The position numbers were made by a program, and so were the translations under genes. Below are positions 1 to 11,815 of a stretch of 64,000 nucleotides of DNA, in pieces; position 1 is the first letter of the stretch, and the number at the start of each line of letters is the position of its first letter. The stretch spans positions 248,001 through 312,000 of the forward strand of contig JADDOH010002129.1 in NCBI GenBank assembly GCA_016648135.1. Direction: 5' to 3'. The DNA comes from Agrypnia vestita. Its lineage: Eukaryota; Arthropoda; Insecta; Trichoptera; Phryganeidae. Under the pieces are notes generated by a model. The model was not told where the DNA came from. It ran no database searches and saw nothing but the letters and a program-made list of their open reading frames with translations.

Positions 1-213
1 GTGGAGTATTACATCAAAGGCAGCAATATCCGAATAATTTAATGTAGTCATCTACTTACTAATTTATAATGTACTGAGTTAAAGATTTTATAGGAACCAT
101 AACTTATTTATAGGAAACATAATTTTGGAAGGGATAGATACGTAAAATCTATAATTCAGTACACTTTAAATGTGACTACAATGCTGATATTTCCATCGCT
201 TTTATACCCTGCA
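1..213. repeat. Family F TIR repeat, copy 1 (left end cut by window)
   Basis: The left end carries 'aaaggcagcaatatcc' and the right end its inverted partner ('gcttttataccctgca'). The same ends recur at 14472-14724 and 55282-55522, where they are cleaner. The interior ('ttttggaagggatagata') matches the 14.5 kb copy. It is a short non-autonomous TIR element with no coding capacity. Confidence 0.6.
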
Positions 214-249
214 TATAATATATATGGTTAGTAGGCGATCCGTGCAAAT

Positions 250-520
250 ATTGTCAGCCAGTAAATAATTAACCATTCTATGTTATTCCTTTCGGAACAT
301 TATAGTAGCGAATCAGTGCGAAAAAAACCATGTATATAAAGTGTTCCACAGCCAAGTGAAAGATTCTTGAGTGATGAATAGTGCGAATTGCAGAATAGTG
401 TTCTAAATGAGTCTGTGTTCAGTACCTCTGTACTACTACTACTTTATTAAATTTAAAATAAACTTAATTGATTTATAGTATTTCATTTTATCTACCACCG
501 TTACTAATCCGTATCTATAA
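250..520 (+). repeat. LTR-like fragment, family E (diverged)
   Basis: Contains a TATA-like 'gtatataaag', an AATAAA-type signal region ('aaaataaactt') and a terminal block with 'tttcatttt' followed by 'accaccg', in the order seen in the better family E copies at 16162-16622 and 45261-47005. Divergence is high, so the boundaries are approximate. Confidence 0.3.
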
Positions 521-1146
521 TACTCTAGTCAGAAATTGGCAGACCTCAAAAACTCTCCCAAAAGTTAAAATTGTTTTCAGTGTAAAAAGTTTATATTTTC
601 AAATTCATTAACAAAGGCCAGTAATTAAATTATAAAGTAGACGCTGCATTGTTAACTTACTCAGAGACCAGCTCTAGTCGAGAGCATGAATCAAATTTCA
701 TATCAAACTTTTACATTCTCAAATCTGCAGTTTCTGCATTATGAAAATTTTACCGTTTGTAGGTGGTTTTATAAAAATTAATAAAATTTGTTTTTAAATT
801 TTAATTTTCACTCATTTAACATTTTACTATACACCACAAGAGTCACCTGGATCTAGCAACAATTATAGTTAAGTTACGGGAATAAAAGAGGGATATGAAG
901 GGTAAATGGGAACGATATTGTGGACTGCATATCATATGGAAGGAACAGGAAGCTCGAATTACCTGAATTATTTACGTTTCACTTATCTTCTTCTATTTGA
1001 ATTTTTTATTTATTTTTAATTATTTTATCACTGCTTATTTTTAAAAAACTTATTATGAGCATTATTTATGTTAATGATTCTTTGAAACCATATAAAAAAA
1101 TATTTAAATAAATAAAATAAAATTTTCTGATCATCAAATTTGGATA
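521..1146. other. Unassigned AT-rich stretch
   Basis: No reading frame, repeat match within the window or RNA-like structure was recognised here. Confidence 0.5.
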
Positions 1147-1182
1147 CTCGGCAGCCTGGATCCAAGGATCCAGGCTGCCGAG
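1147..1182. repeat. Perfect GC-rich hairpin, 17 bp stem, 2 nt loop
   Basis: Arms 1147-1163 and 1166-1182 are exact reverse complements around the loop 'aa'; each arm ends in GGATCC next to the loop. It is much more GC-rich than its surroundings and sits just outside the left end of the family D element. Confidence 0.9.
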
Positions 1183-1209
1183 ATGAGTTTTCTAAGGGGG
1201 GTAGCAAAA

Positions 1210-2030
1210 GTCACACTGACCTCGATTTTTCATAGTACTATGGAAATATCGAATTCTGTTTCGGATCAAAAATCAATAACTCTTTTATTTCTCAAGATAT
1301 ATTAATCAAATATTTCACAGATTTATATTTTGATATAATTATGTATTTAAAATAATGATGAAAACATAATAAATGTCTTTTATCACATTTTTCCAAACAA
1401 TTAAGTAATTCGCAAATATTTGCATTTATATAAATGTTTTTTATAAATATCTAGGCTATAAAATAACATTAAATGTAAAGCGTGGGGAGACGTGGGTGTG
1501 TCGCGATGAAATAAAAAAAATTAACTTTTCCCGATTTTACTGTCGTAAATATAAACACAAAATTAATAACATTTTATTTGTTCTAAAATTATTGAAAGAA
1601 GAGCTTTTCAGAAATGTATAATACATTATATATATTGTTTAACAAGAAATTAACTTTTAAAGTCATAAAGTAAACAGACTTGACATGGATATCTAAGTGG
1701 GTAATAACTTTACATTTCATGTTTTTCTTTGTTGATTATGGGTTAATTAGGTATTTAAAATATTATAATAATTCGTTTTAGAACACGCTATAAATAAATT
1801 TGTAATTTTTAGAAATAAAAATTAGAGCAATTTTAAATTTTGTAATGATTATTTTTAATGTATTAAATCGTATTAAAATAATAAAAAAATTAACATAAAA
1901 TTATATTAATTTTAAGTTATACAGACAATTTTATATGTGTGAAAAATTTTATGAATATATCTTTAGAAATAAAAAAGTTATTGACTTTTTATCCGAAATA
2001 GATCTCGATTTGCCACAGTGCGGTGAGTCG
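1210..2030. mobile_element. Family D TIR element, copy 1
   Basis: The left end (1219-1293, with 'cggatcaaaaatcaataac') and right end (1960-2021, with 'gttattgactttttatccg') are imperfect inverted repeats of about 60-75 bp. The interior segments 1325-1500 and 1706-1870 recur at 24.4-24.7 kb, the first of them inverted. No transposase frame is visible; a 95-codon frame over the right end is incidental. Class II non-autonomous element is the best description; the superfamily is not determined. Confidence 0.6.
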
Positions 2031-2180
2031 CCCCAGATTAAGCTAGGTGAGGCAACAAAAAAATTGATATGTAAACAGAATGGGTCTAGACTGGTAGACT
2101 TATGCAGAAACTGTGCAAGACAGGGGAATATGAAAACACCTAGTCGAGTCTTTGGGCGCCTACTAGGACAAGGGGATGAT

Positions 2181-2902
2181 TTATTTATTTATTTCATTGT
2201 TTATTTACATTTGTTAACATAAGTTATAAACCACACTAGGTAAAAACTATTATGTGGCAGTTATTCTCATATGATATATATGTAATTTTGACAAATGACA
2301 ATTAAAGAAAGTATAAACGTAAGAATGAAAGTAGATAAAATAAATAAAGCAAATCATAGGAATACCTAAATATAAAAGAAAAGAAAAGAAAATATATATA
2401 CAAAATTAAGATAAGAATTTAAGTAGTTACAAAAATAAATATTATACTAGAGTATACTTTAAATTATATAAAGCAGTGTTTGCCAATTAAGAGGTCAAGG
2501 GCGGGTCACTTCTTCAGTATATCTTCTACCTGATATTTTTATAAACTTAGTAATACGATGTTTAAAAGGTTTGTGTAGAGTTATTTCTTTAGTTTTATTA
2601 GGTAACTTGTTAAAAACAAGCGGGGCAGTGAAATTAAATTGTCTTTGCCCAAAATATATTTTCCTTTTAGGTACCTTGAAATTAATTGCATTTGTCAGCC
2701 TTGTAACCCGTGTTTGTTGTGTACGATTTAAATTTATCTTGTCCTTGTGGAATTTTATAAGTATGGTTTTAAACAAATCATCTGAAGGAAATATTCTCGA
2801 TTTCTTGGTGATTGTATGCATGATGCATTTTTGTGATTTTGTCAGCGAATCCACGACTGATCTGACACACCCTCCCCATCCAATTATGCCATAGGATAAT
2901 AG
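2181..2902 (-). pseudogene. LINE reverse-transcriptase C-terminus (degenerate)
   Basis: Read on the minus strand, the stretch begins with 'ILLSYGIIGWGG' (about 2860-2902), the end of the RT region in Jockey/CR1-type non-LTR retrotransposons. An open frame then runs to a stop at 2495 and includes 'FNFTAPLVFNKLPN', the conserved tail motif of such ORF2 proteins. Below the stop lies an AT-rich 3' untranslated part ending in a repeated ttta tract near 2181-2196, which on the minus strand is the short-repeat tail typical of LINE 3' ends. The upstream RT part is displaced to 3434-3740 by an insertion. A dead 5'-truncated copy. Confidence 0.65.
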
Positions 2903-3433
2903 AGAATGAGTGATTTATTTATTATTCATGGAAGACCAACAGCACAACAAAGGAGCATAGAAAACATTGATATAATATAGATGGCCAATTACAGATGTCC
3001 ACATTTAGAAATATGTTAGTAATGATTTATATGTTATGAATTAAACTTAGGCAAGTTAAGTATTATATAATAAGAAAGAATAAAAAATTGAAACAAAAGA
3101 AAAAGAAACTTAATTATTAGAAGAAAAACATAGGCATGTTAAAAATAAAACAAAAAGAATGAACAAGGGGAAAAGAGATTTAATTATTAAGTAGGAAAAA
3201 AATTCTGCACTCAAAATCTTTCTTAAAACTTAGGCATGTTAAGAATTATATAACAAGAAAGAATAAAAAATTTAAACAAAAGAAAAAGAGAATTATTAGC
3301 AGAAAAACAAAGACATGTTAAAAATAATACAAAAAAATGAACAAGAGAAAAAGAGACTTATTAAGTAGAAAAAAATTCAGCACTCAAAATTTTTCTTAAT
3401 CTTGTGTGGCTGCACTTGAACAAATCAATATCC
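2903..3433. repeat. Insertion inside LINE, with a 183 bp tandem duplication
   Basis: Two units starting 'aaacttaggcaagttaag' (3043) and 'aaacttaggcatgttaag' (3226) run head to tail, each ending in a 'cactcaaaat' block (second ends about 3399). The insert separates two parts of one LINE frame. Its left edge ('ttatttattattcatggaag') itself resembles a LINE 3' tail, so a second LINE fragment may be nested here. Confidence 0.6.
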
Positions 3434-3740
3434 AATAATCTTATCAGATGTGATGGAACAATATATAGTCCTGAGGGATACAATGTCTACCACATTTCTT
3501 AGACTTCTATATATGTATCCCATTTTCCTAACCTTATAAGAGAGATCTTGTATGTGTCCCCGCCAACTGAGTTTGTTGTCAATTATAATTCCTAGGTATT
3601 TTATATCACATGCTTTTACAAGACATATACAGTTACATCCATTTGGTAAACCACAGATGTGTAACTGTACTTGATAATCTATGATGACGTTAGGTTGACC
3701 AGCTTCTGTTGGACCGAATCTTAGGTACTTAGTTTTGAAC
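3434..3740 (-). pseudogene. LINE reverse-transcriptase palm/thumb fragment
   Basis: On the minus strand a frame stays open for about 100 codons and contains 'IKYLGIIIDNKLSW' followed by 'RGHI' (about 3551-3607). This is the signature just after the RT catalytic core in Jockey/CR1-type elements, where the usual form is YLGV/I-x-D-x-L-W-x-x-HI. A stop near 3434 ends the frame and the continuation (LSYGIIGWGG) lies at about 2860-2902. Endonuclease and YADD catalytic regions are not present, so this is a 5'-truncated remnant. Confidence 0.7.
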
Positions 3741-4504
3741 TTTTTTTACTTAATTTTTAGATGATGATGAAAATAAAAATTTCTATTAAAATTTTGAGAT
3801 AAGTTTAAGTCTTTTTATTTAAAAAAATCTCGTACAGCGAATCTCTTAAAAAGTATCAAGAAGTAAGTCTGACGTACACAGGTACTGAATAAATTTTGTA
3901 GTGTTTGATAAGTACCTTTTAATTATCTTTTTATTATCTTTTAATATGACGTATTTGTTTAGTATCTTTTTTTATTTCGTATTTTTACTTCAGTATGATA
4001 CTTTTGGGAGCGCGAGCTATAAAGTTTATTTACACATAAAAATCATTAATTTAAAATGTCGCAAACATTCTCGTTCTCACGTAATCTTATAATGGTCTTG
4101 ATAACGAGCTCCAAGAAACCATTATGCTAAGTATCGTTAATCCTCTGGAGCGGTCAAACATCACGAACGTTATTAAGAAAAAGTTTTCGCAAAATAAATG
4201 TATTTTGAATAATTAAAAATGTTTTGTTCCCGAACGGAGTTTCGCATACCAATTTAAAAGTTAAATTCGTTCGCAGACATTATAATAATAATAATTGTTG
4301 AAAAGTTTGCACACAACAAAAAGTTGTTTGGTAAAAAATAAATATTTTAATTTGTTTAACACTTTGCGGTGGGGAGGTTTTCTGGTGCCAAGCTTTTCTG
4401 AATAAGGGTGAAATTTTCATTCATACAAAACTTCAAGGTGAGTAGCTAAGAATGGAGATAAAATGACGAGTAAGAAGAGATTGTATGTTAAAATATACGA
4501 GTAT
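3741..4504. other. Unassigned AT-rich stretch
   Basis: Nothing recognised; a 63-codon frame at 3901-4092 has low-complexity hydrophobic content and no family resemblance. Confidence 0.4.
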
Positions 4505-4690
4505 AACGCGGCCCTTATAGCCCAGTTGGCACGACGCTGGCTTCTCTCATCGAGGGTTCCGGGTTCGATTCCCGGTGAGGTCACAATACATCTGTGTGAT
4601 TTACTTAAGTTTGGGTGTTTTTTGTAATGTAGCGTCTTCAGTAGTTGGGCCTCTTGGACTGTTGAAGCGTTAAAAAAAATAAAACAATAA
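4505..4690 (+). mobile_element. tRNA-derived SINE
   Basis: The head (about 4508-4583) has an A-box-like 'tagcccagttgg' and a B box 'gggttcgattccc' inside a perfect T arm (CCGGG, loop TTCGATT, CCCGG). The acceptor and anticodon arms do not fold cleanly, so it is not a functional tRNA. A unique body follows, ending in an A-rich tail near 4672-4690. This layout (Pol III promoter head, body, A-rich tail) is that of a SINE mobilised by LINE machinery. No clear target duplication was found. Confidence 0.65.
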
Positions 4691-7195
4691 TATTTTCATC
4701 ACTTATTTTCAGAAAAAGTAACTATCCCTAACTTCAGAAAAATCTGAAGAAGGAACATCGCACTGATTATTCACTGATTTAAAAAATGGTGGAATGAAGG
4801 CGTAAAAAATAGTAGAATGTATTTGCTATACCTGTGATTCCAAAACTGTGCGCCGCAAAAATTACCTATTAAAATTTTTCCATAATATTATTCCTTTGTA
4901 AAATATTATTTGGGCCAATTTGAATTTGACCGGCATTTTACGTAAATATTCTGATATATGAAGGGCGTTGAAAAGCGAAACACTTTGGAAACTGCTACGC
5001 TTGGCTATGATTTCTTAAGGACGATCACTAAGATATAACCTTTGTTCTAATATAAAAGTAATATTGTCTACAATAATTTAGAAAATATAAGCATTAAATT
5101 AAAGGCCGCGGTCATAAAATTTGTTTACAGTATGTTAAAAGTCACCCTAGTTATGCAATATTTATATATGCACAAATTATGTTTTTTACGAGTAAAAAGT
5201 CACCATTATGAAGATAAAAAGATACTGAAATAATTAAGAAATGTTGATGAACTGAAATTGTAAAAAAATCTGTTTCATACCTTCAACGTCGCCCATCACA
5301 GCAAGATTTACAAAACTATCATCTCTGCCCTACACAAAAATTGAAGGATTCCTTTAAAGTAAATAGTAACAAAATAAAGAGCAGCTATCATCTTTAGTGT
5401 TATTACTATAACTATAGATCTGATATGAGTCTTTAGTTAGCAACATCAAGATCTGGAAAGCTATTGGTCCAGGAAAGCTGGTACAATGTGAGTCAAGTAA
5501 TTATAATTGCTATTTATATAGGGAAGTAGGATTGATTCAAGGAATGAAAAAGTTTTAACGATTGCGTGTTAATATGTTTATTTCTCACTGAAGATAAGCT
5601 CCGAAAGCAAGTGAAGATGTAAAAACAAAATAACAAAGAAAGTCGGAGACGCCCTTTTTTGCGTGCAAGCGCATATTATATACCCATCTGAGGCAAATGC
5701 AAAAATTCGCTAATGAGGCACTACATTCAATTGTAGTACGTATTCGACCATTTTTTCAACCTGAACTAATACAACAAAAAACACACATACATGAATACAT
5801 GCCGCAATTGTTTTATCGTCATTGACTGGACATCAATTGTAACAAGAAATTGGGTCAAGTATGCACCACTGTATATAAATAAAAGCACTTGCATGACGAA
5901 CAATAACTGACAAATGGACAATAAGTGTATACGCTGAGGTGATCCTGAAATCTTACCTGCTTATCGCTTACACCTACAGTTCCAAGCTAAATTTGTCTCA
6001 ATATTCCAAAGATCCACACAACCAAATTTCTTTGCACATTCGTTCAGCTTTTGTCGTTTAATACATTAACGACACTGAAATCATAAAAACGAAAATCTCG
6101 CACCGGTAAAGTTTATTTCATCAGGAGCAATTAAAAATTTGAACCGTTAAAAGTTTACTATTGTCTGTAGGGGTGTACCGTGGGGGTGTTTTAGAACCCC
6201 CAACCACCGAGAGGTAGGTAGAAGGAGGACCAACACAACACGGACTAAGATAAATCTTAAGAAATTAAATGGGTTTAGGGCATTATTGAAGTTTCCATCA
6301 TAACCCGGGCGCCATTGTATCAAGATGTTTTGAAACTTTTCTTCCGCTCGCTACAAAGACCCGCGTCTTGTAAAGAAAACGTATCCAATGTAACTTAAAT
6401 ATTGTCTGTGTAAGGATTATAATCCGGTCGGAGGATTAATAATGAAAGCCACTCAAAAATGTGACGAAATTATTAATTTATGAGCCGTTTTGCCATCAAC
6501 GTCCTTCAAAACATGGTGACACGTCCCGTAGCATTGTGATATATTAGTACTAACGTTAACTAGACAAGATAATAAACAAATTATATACATGAAAAGAAAA
6601 ATAATTAAATAAAAATTTAAAATTCGGCCCAAAATATTTTGCCTCATTCTCCAAATAAAAGGCGGACGCTTACAATATTGGTATAGAATACAGAATTCTA
6701 TTATTGACGGAGGGAAAGCGCCCACGTTTTTGTTTGGAAACTGAGGCAAAATTTTTTGGCCGAATTTTTTTTAAACTTTTTAGTAGGTACATTACAATAA
6801 AAGCTTTTTAAAAAAAAATATTTTTAATAGAAAAACGATGGGAAACTAGCGCCATCTTTTGGTGAGCTCACTAACTGTTATCACATATAAAATTTTTATC
6901 AATTCATTATGATGAATTAATTGATAAATAAGTGAATCTGATTCATGTATTGTCATCGAGGATATGTACGATTCCAAAATTTTAGCCCGTTTGGATATTT
7001 TAAAACTGGTAAAATTTCGATTATAAGATTCTATCCAGACAAACAGATAGACAGGTAAAACTAATATCAGCGCAGTTATAAATACAAACTATATTTTAAT
7101 ACAAAAATATTCATAAGTGTGTATTTATCGCCATGTAGATGTCGCCGATTCCAGTCGGACGCATAGCTCAATCGATTTCGTGCTATGGGGGAATA
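4691..7195. other. Unassigned stretch
   Basis: No coding region recognised. It holds a small hairpin at about 6184-6203 (GGGGGT...ACCCCC) and a CTCF-like site at 6847-6860. The rest is AT-rich and unplaced. Confidence 0.4.
6847..6860 (-). promoter_or_regulatory. CTCF-like motif (AGATGGCGCTA)
   Basis: The minus strand reads AAAAGATGGCGCTA, matching the AGATGGCGC core bound by insect CTCF. A second core is at 16915-16927. A single short match is weak evidence of binding. Confidence 0.25.
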
Positions 7196-7285
7196 GAAAG
7201 TACATAAGAATATGCATGAATGTAGGTGAAGCAAAAGTGGTATGCCATAGAAAAATGAGGTATTCTATCCAAAAATGAAGAAAAC
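7196..7285 (+). pseudogene. LINE family G C-terminal scrap
   Basis: The plus strand encodes 'ICMNVGEAKVVC' followed by 'MRYSI', nearly the same as the tail of the family G fragment at 49051-49263 ('MNVAEAKVVC...WYSI') and related to 26640-26740. Only about 30 codons survive. Confidence 0.55.
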
Positions 7286-8063
7286 ATCTCAAAATCTTCT
7301 AAAATTTCAATATCATTTTAATTGATATCTTTCATACGATATTTTTGTTTATTAACAAACATTTCAATTCCATCCCAGGATAAATGCAAAATACGTAAAC
7401 TGGTCACAGTATAAGTAATTTTATCTTAAAACATTGGAGGAACATTGCGGCGTTTCTGCTTTAAAATATCTGACTTAAGTTTGGAAATGTTTTCTATATG
7501 AAAAATATATTTTCGACAAAGGTAACGTGTATATCCGCCAAACATAAGGAATTTCAATGTGATAAATCAAATTCAGGAAAGACCTAGAGATATTATGTAA
7601 AAAAATTCCATTTATCTCCTATGTTTGAAGTTTTTTCGAAATTTATTCTTAAATTTTGTATCAAATGTTTTGCTACACAAGGTGTTCTAGACGAAACATG
7701 CATTAAGACAAATTAAGAATATTAACGATTGGTTTTGTTAAGTAGGTAGGTATATTTACGGTCTTTGTTCTTTATGATTCATCCTATTACACCAAGACCT
7801 GACTGCTGACAATCAACCCCACATAACCTTTACGGACTGGTTTTATTTTCTAAATTAATCCATGAAAACTTGTATTCCGTAACATGTTTTTCCTTAAATT
7901 TTCGTAAAATATTTCTACTTGTTTATACTCAGCATTCATTTTATAGTTAAACTATCTATCAGGATCATTAACGACTTATGAGTAATCTGTTCATTGAAAA
8001 ATAAGTAACAAAAAGATTACATTAAATTTGAAAAAAAAAGAAAATGTTCTCACTGTATCATGG
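7286..8063. other. Unassigned AT-rich stretch
   Basis: Nothing recognised on either strand. Confidence 0.4.
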
Positions 8064-8589
8064 CTATGAGAGGCAAATGAATTCACTGGACACGGATTTA
8101 ATTGGAGTATCATTCATTAATTCATAATAAATTTCGTAATTCGCACGTATTATCACTAGAACATTCGCTGCACTTTTGTCTATCGCCAGATTGTTCCACA
8201 CTATTTCGCACATAATTACCCATTCTGAGCTTGTCTCTGGTAAATTCGCTTTTCTGTGGTCGCTCCTATGTCGCTCTGTCAAATAAATCTGGCCGTAGGC
8301 GTGCTTGTTACCGCTTTTATAAGTAAATGTTGGTTCGTGAATGTTCGACTGGTTTCTCCATATTTCTAGTGATTGTAGTTTCTTCGAGAACAGTCCAGTT
8401 GATTCTAGATTCTTGTGGACTATTCGGGAGAGTTCCAAATGTCATGTTACTTCGATGTATTTTTTGAAGCGTTCCATACGAATTTCGTGCCTTGGATATG
8501 ATTTCTTCATTAAGTTTTATTTCATTACGCGCACTCTTAATCTCATTTAACAAATTTTCTTTTAAAGTTATTTTTTTAAGTGTCCCCAA
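8064..8589 (-). CDS. Two overlapping unclassified frames
   Basis: Two minus-strand frames overlap in different phases: one from 8589 to 8317 (90 codons, charged, probably helical, with 'NEIKSARNEIKLNEEI') and one from 8438 to 8064 (124 codons). Together they cover about 175 codons if a single frameshift near 8350-8430 is assumed. That would be long for chance in such AT-rich DNA. I do not recognise a family; a gag-like or LINE ORF1-like coiled-coil remnant is possible, and so is coincidence. No start context, promoter or poly-A signal helps decide. Confidence 0.25.
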
Positions 8590-9439
8590 AGATATTAGTA
8601 AAAGAATTGGTCCTCTTTTAATCTAAGGGGACAGCTTAGACAATTTTTTTATTTAAACATTGAAACACAGTATAAAATTGTACATAACGTGAGGAAATTA
8701 AAACATTGCGGAAGTTTTTCCTCTCTCTTGTATATTTAAGATACATTTATAATGCAGTTTATTTATTTCTGTATAATTACACCCCCAGTAAACAAACGTA
8801 TTTTTTATAGTAGGCGTTGTATTTTTAAATTTCGTTCGTATTTAGTTGAATTTTTTCATAATTGTTTTAAAATTTATAAGATCTCAATTTTTTTTAACAA
8901 ATCAAATGTTTTGGAATCAGTTTTTTTAAAACGTACTGTTTATATCTAAATTATTCCCTCAATGGTTTAATAAAAATTTCACTTTTAAACGATGGCCTTT
9001 TTCCCTTCATTATGTAGGAACTATGTTCGTATCTTTATGAAATTATTTAAAAAATTAAGATTTTTTTTGCAAATTTTTTTCGATCAATCAAAAAAAAAAA
9101 TTTCGAAATAGAATTCGAACAAATTTAAACAAACTGAAAAAAAACTGTATATAACTATACTTATTCTTCTACGACATTCTTTCATAAATCTTTCAAGTAT
9201 GTTACACGACTATATATATAAGTATGTTATACGATACAACACGTTACTTTGGCCATGAAAACATACAATTTATTAAACCTACTAAGCGCTGATGGTTTAC
9301 CGCATTGGTAGATAAGGTCCCCAATGCGGTAGGGTGATTCTCTAGAAAAATTCTCACTCCAACGGGGGAATTTTCCGGTGTTCAAATGTATTGTGTTTGA
9401 AAGTGTATGATAAAGCGAGTAAAATAGGCACAGCAAATA
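8590..9439. other. Unassigned stretch with an 11 bp hairpin
   Basis: Mostly AT-rich with long T and A runs. A perfect inverted pair 'taccgcattgg' / 'ccaatgcggta' lies at about 9298-9331. No gene recognised. Confidence 0.4.
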
Positions 9440-9990
9440 TACTAATGATACTCACAACATTAATGATAAGACTTTAATTATCTCGGATCTATAATTACTT
9501 ATGATATTAACTGCGAGCCAGAAATCAAATGACGAATATACATGGCGAAAAGTTGCCTTAAATAACCACGATATATCAAAAACAAAAAAACTTAGGCTCA
9601 TAAGGTGTTTAAAGCATTGAATTATCATTTATAGCGTAGAACCGTGGACTATAAAAGCAAAAAAGATACGGCAGATCGATGCTCTTGAGATGTGGTGTTA
9701 GAAACGCAACTCAAAATCAAGGAGAGACTCTTAGTGAGACGAATCCTTCAATTTTTTGGACGTCTTGCCGTATAGCATCTTGCCAGAAGAGAAGAAAGCT
9801 TGGAAAAGATTGTTGTGACGGGTCACGTCGAGGGTCGAAGAGGATGTGCAAGATCCAAGATTTTCTGGATCGACAAAGTGGAAGAAGCTACAGGCATATT
9901 TCAGGTGATAACCCTAGGATCTGCAGGATGCCGGTAAAGGTAGAGGAAAATAGCCATGTGGATCACAAACCCCAGTACTGAAGGAACAAT
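9440..9990 (+). pseudogene. RTE/CR1-like LINE ORF2 C-terminus (frameshifted)
   Basis: Plus-strand frames, joined across frameshifts, give 'VEPWTIKAKKIRQIDALEMWC' style sequence (about 9638-9705), then 'FFGRLA', then 'EESLEKIVVTGHVEGRRG' (about 9790-9843) and 'WIDKVEEATG' (about 9868-9897). This order (ETWT...EMWCYRR...FFGHVARR...LEKLVVTGKVEGRRSRGR...W.DQ) is the well-known RT thumb and C-terminal tail of RTE/CR1-type LINEs common in arthropods. Catalytic domains are missing and the frame is broken by stops, so it is a dead fragment. A 100-codon frame across it is out of phase with most of the homology. Confidence 0.7.
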
Positions 9991-10729
9991 ATGGATATTG
10001 GTTCACAGTAATGCTCTAAGGGTTATTGAAAAATCCATAAATAAATACTCCAAAAGAAGGAAAACATCAAAAATCTATTTAACATTGATTATTTTAGAAA
10101 GGGCTTAAAGAACCTTTTTGAATATAAATAATTTAGCTGAGAATATGAAACAAAAAGGCAAAAACCAAATGACTTTCGGGTCACTTTTCCAACCCTGACT
10201 TAACTAAAGGACTTCTTGATTTCTGTGAATCTAATGTTATATGTTTATCAAAGGCTGGACTAAGGCGGGAAAACGGACACATTAGGGTAAATCCTCTTCA
10301 CACTGGAGGGATAAATGTTTTCCGAAAAGGGGATTAGTAGGTACCGGACCCGATGCTTGGGACCTTTCGCCTAAAGCCGATTAACTGTTTAAGTCCAATT
10401 GAAAAATAAAATACTCAAGTAGATTCACACCCTGTTGGACTCAGACAATGTTAAAAACAATCTCTTCCAGCGCAGGTCGGATGAATTTGTTTCTGCTTGA
10501 GGATTTTTCTTTTTTTCGGTTCAATATTAAATAAGTTTTGGTGGGTTACATGTGTGAAAATGTCCACCCACCTAAAGACATATCCTTCGTGTCGTAATTT
10601 ATTGGCACAAATTTACAGGGATATCGTTAAGTACAGAAAATATTGCGTGCGATGGCTACGGCGGTCGGCAAAAGAGTCATTATGATTGCGCCCGGGGCCT
10701 AGTTAGCCGCATCGAGCCTCTGAGTGATG
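9991..10729. other. Unassigned stretch
   Basis: No convincing gene or repeat match in the window; base composition is a little richer in GC at 10240-10420 than its surroundings. Confidence 0.35.
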
Positions 10730-11345
10730 AGTGCCGATTAGTGACGGATCTGCTCTGTACTCACTACTACAATGTAGTACTATATTACATTGAAGTGCAC
10801 ACTTCACACGTTTTGAAATGTAGTGCACACTATAAACTACAAACACTTTAAAGTTATTGAAAGTATGTACTTCTTCAGTAGTACACTTCATTTCAAAGCG
10901 AACACTACAAAGTACACACACTTCAAAGTTATCGAAAGTATGAGAAACATACTTTAAATAGTACATTTTTTACATAAAATTTTTGAAATGTTAATGTAGC
11001 TAAACGAAGAAATCTCAGGAAACTGTAAGAAACCCCCCCCCCCATGGTTTGAAATTTTTATCAAATGAAGAAATCTGGTTGGCGAACAAATTTTTATTTG
11101 GGAAAAAAATATATACTTCACTAGTACTACAATTTTGTACTACCATACTTCATTTCTTAATTTCATTACTTCACTTCATTAATTTTACAATTACTTCAAT
11201 ACTTCACTTCATTTCGTAGTACTACAATTACTTCACTTCATGTAGTTTTTACTACAGTTTAGTGTACACTTTGTAGTCTTCAAACTAGTGAACGTGTGTG
11301 TGTTGTAGTCTTCATTTTGAAATGTAGTTTTTCCCTTCGCTAGTG
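10730..11345. repeat. Local low-complexity repeat of ACTAC/CTTCA blocks
   Basis: Imperfect direct units of roughly 73 bp ('caaagttatcgaaagtatg' near 10924 and a near copy at 10850), followed by a run rich in 'acttcattt' and 'gtactac'. The edges carry a similar 'agtgccgat' at both ends (10730 and 11342). A C-run lies at 11032-11043. Possibly an internally expanded MITE; no coding evidence. Confidence 0.4.
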
Positions 11346-11559
11346 CCGATGTATGCGACTATTTACGCGACGGGTCTAGAACACCCCAAAGTCATATAAT
11401 TTTGAACAGCCGACACTTCGAAACAAGACGATCGTTGTATTAAAAAATTGGCCAATATATTAACCAGGTCAGAAAAAGATATGTCCTGAGCCTAAACAGT
11501 CCTATAAGGCCCATAAATTGGAGAATTTTTTTTTCATTTTTTTTTATTTTATTAGCACT

Positions 11560-11790
11560 TTATTTTATTAGTCAAATTAATTAATCAATTAGAAAGACAC
11601 GCAGAAAAATTGAATCCACGAAAAAATATTTTGGCTACTACCGGAATTCGAACCCGGGTCACCTCTTTTCCGGGGCCGGTGCTCTGACCACTTAGCTATA
11701 GAAGCCTTGTAGATTTCCGTGAATATATCGACCTTATTAATTTTCATTTTTATTAATTGATTAATTTTTATTTTTGTCCATAGATATATG
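11560..11790 (-). mobile_element. Family A repeat with tRNA-like core, copy 1
   Basis: On the minus strand, 11705-11630 reads as a tRNA-like unit: 'ggcttctatagct', A box, then B box 'gggttcgaattcc'. On both sides are AT-rich arms with 'attaattaatcaattag', conserved in the copies at 19.2, 20.6 and 58 kb. The tRNA-like part sits in the middle of the repeat, not at its end. Confidence 0.65.
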
Positions 11791-11815
11791 GATATTTAAT
11801 CGATTTATTAATTTA

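Noticed and set aside
1935..2222. 95-codon frame with several cysteines
   Set aside because: It spans the right TIR of the family D element and continues into flanking repeat; the matching sequence at 24.9 kb is not open in the same frame.
11032..11043. C homopolymer run
   Set aside because: Short homopolymer with no structure; may be a sequencing length error.
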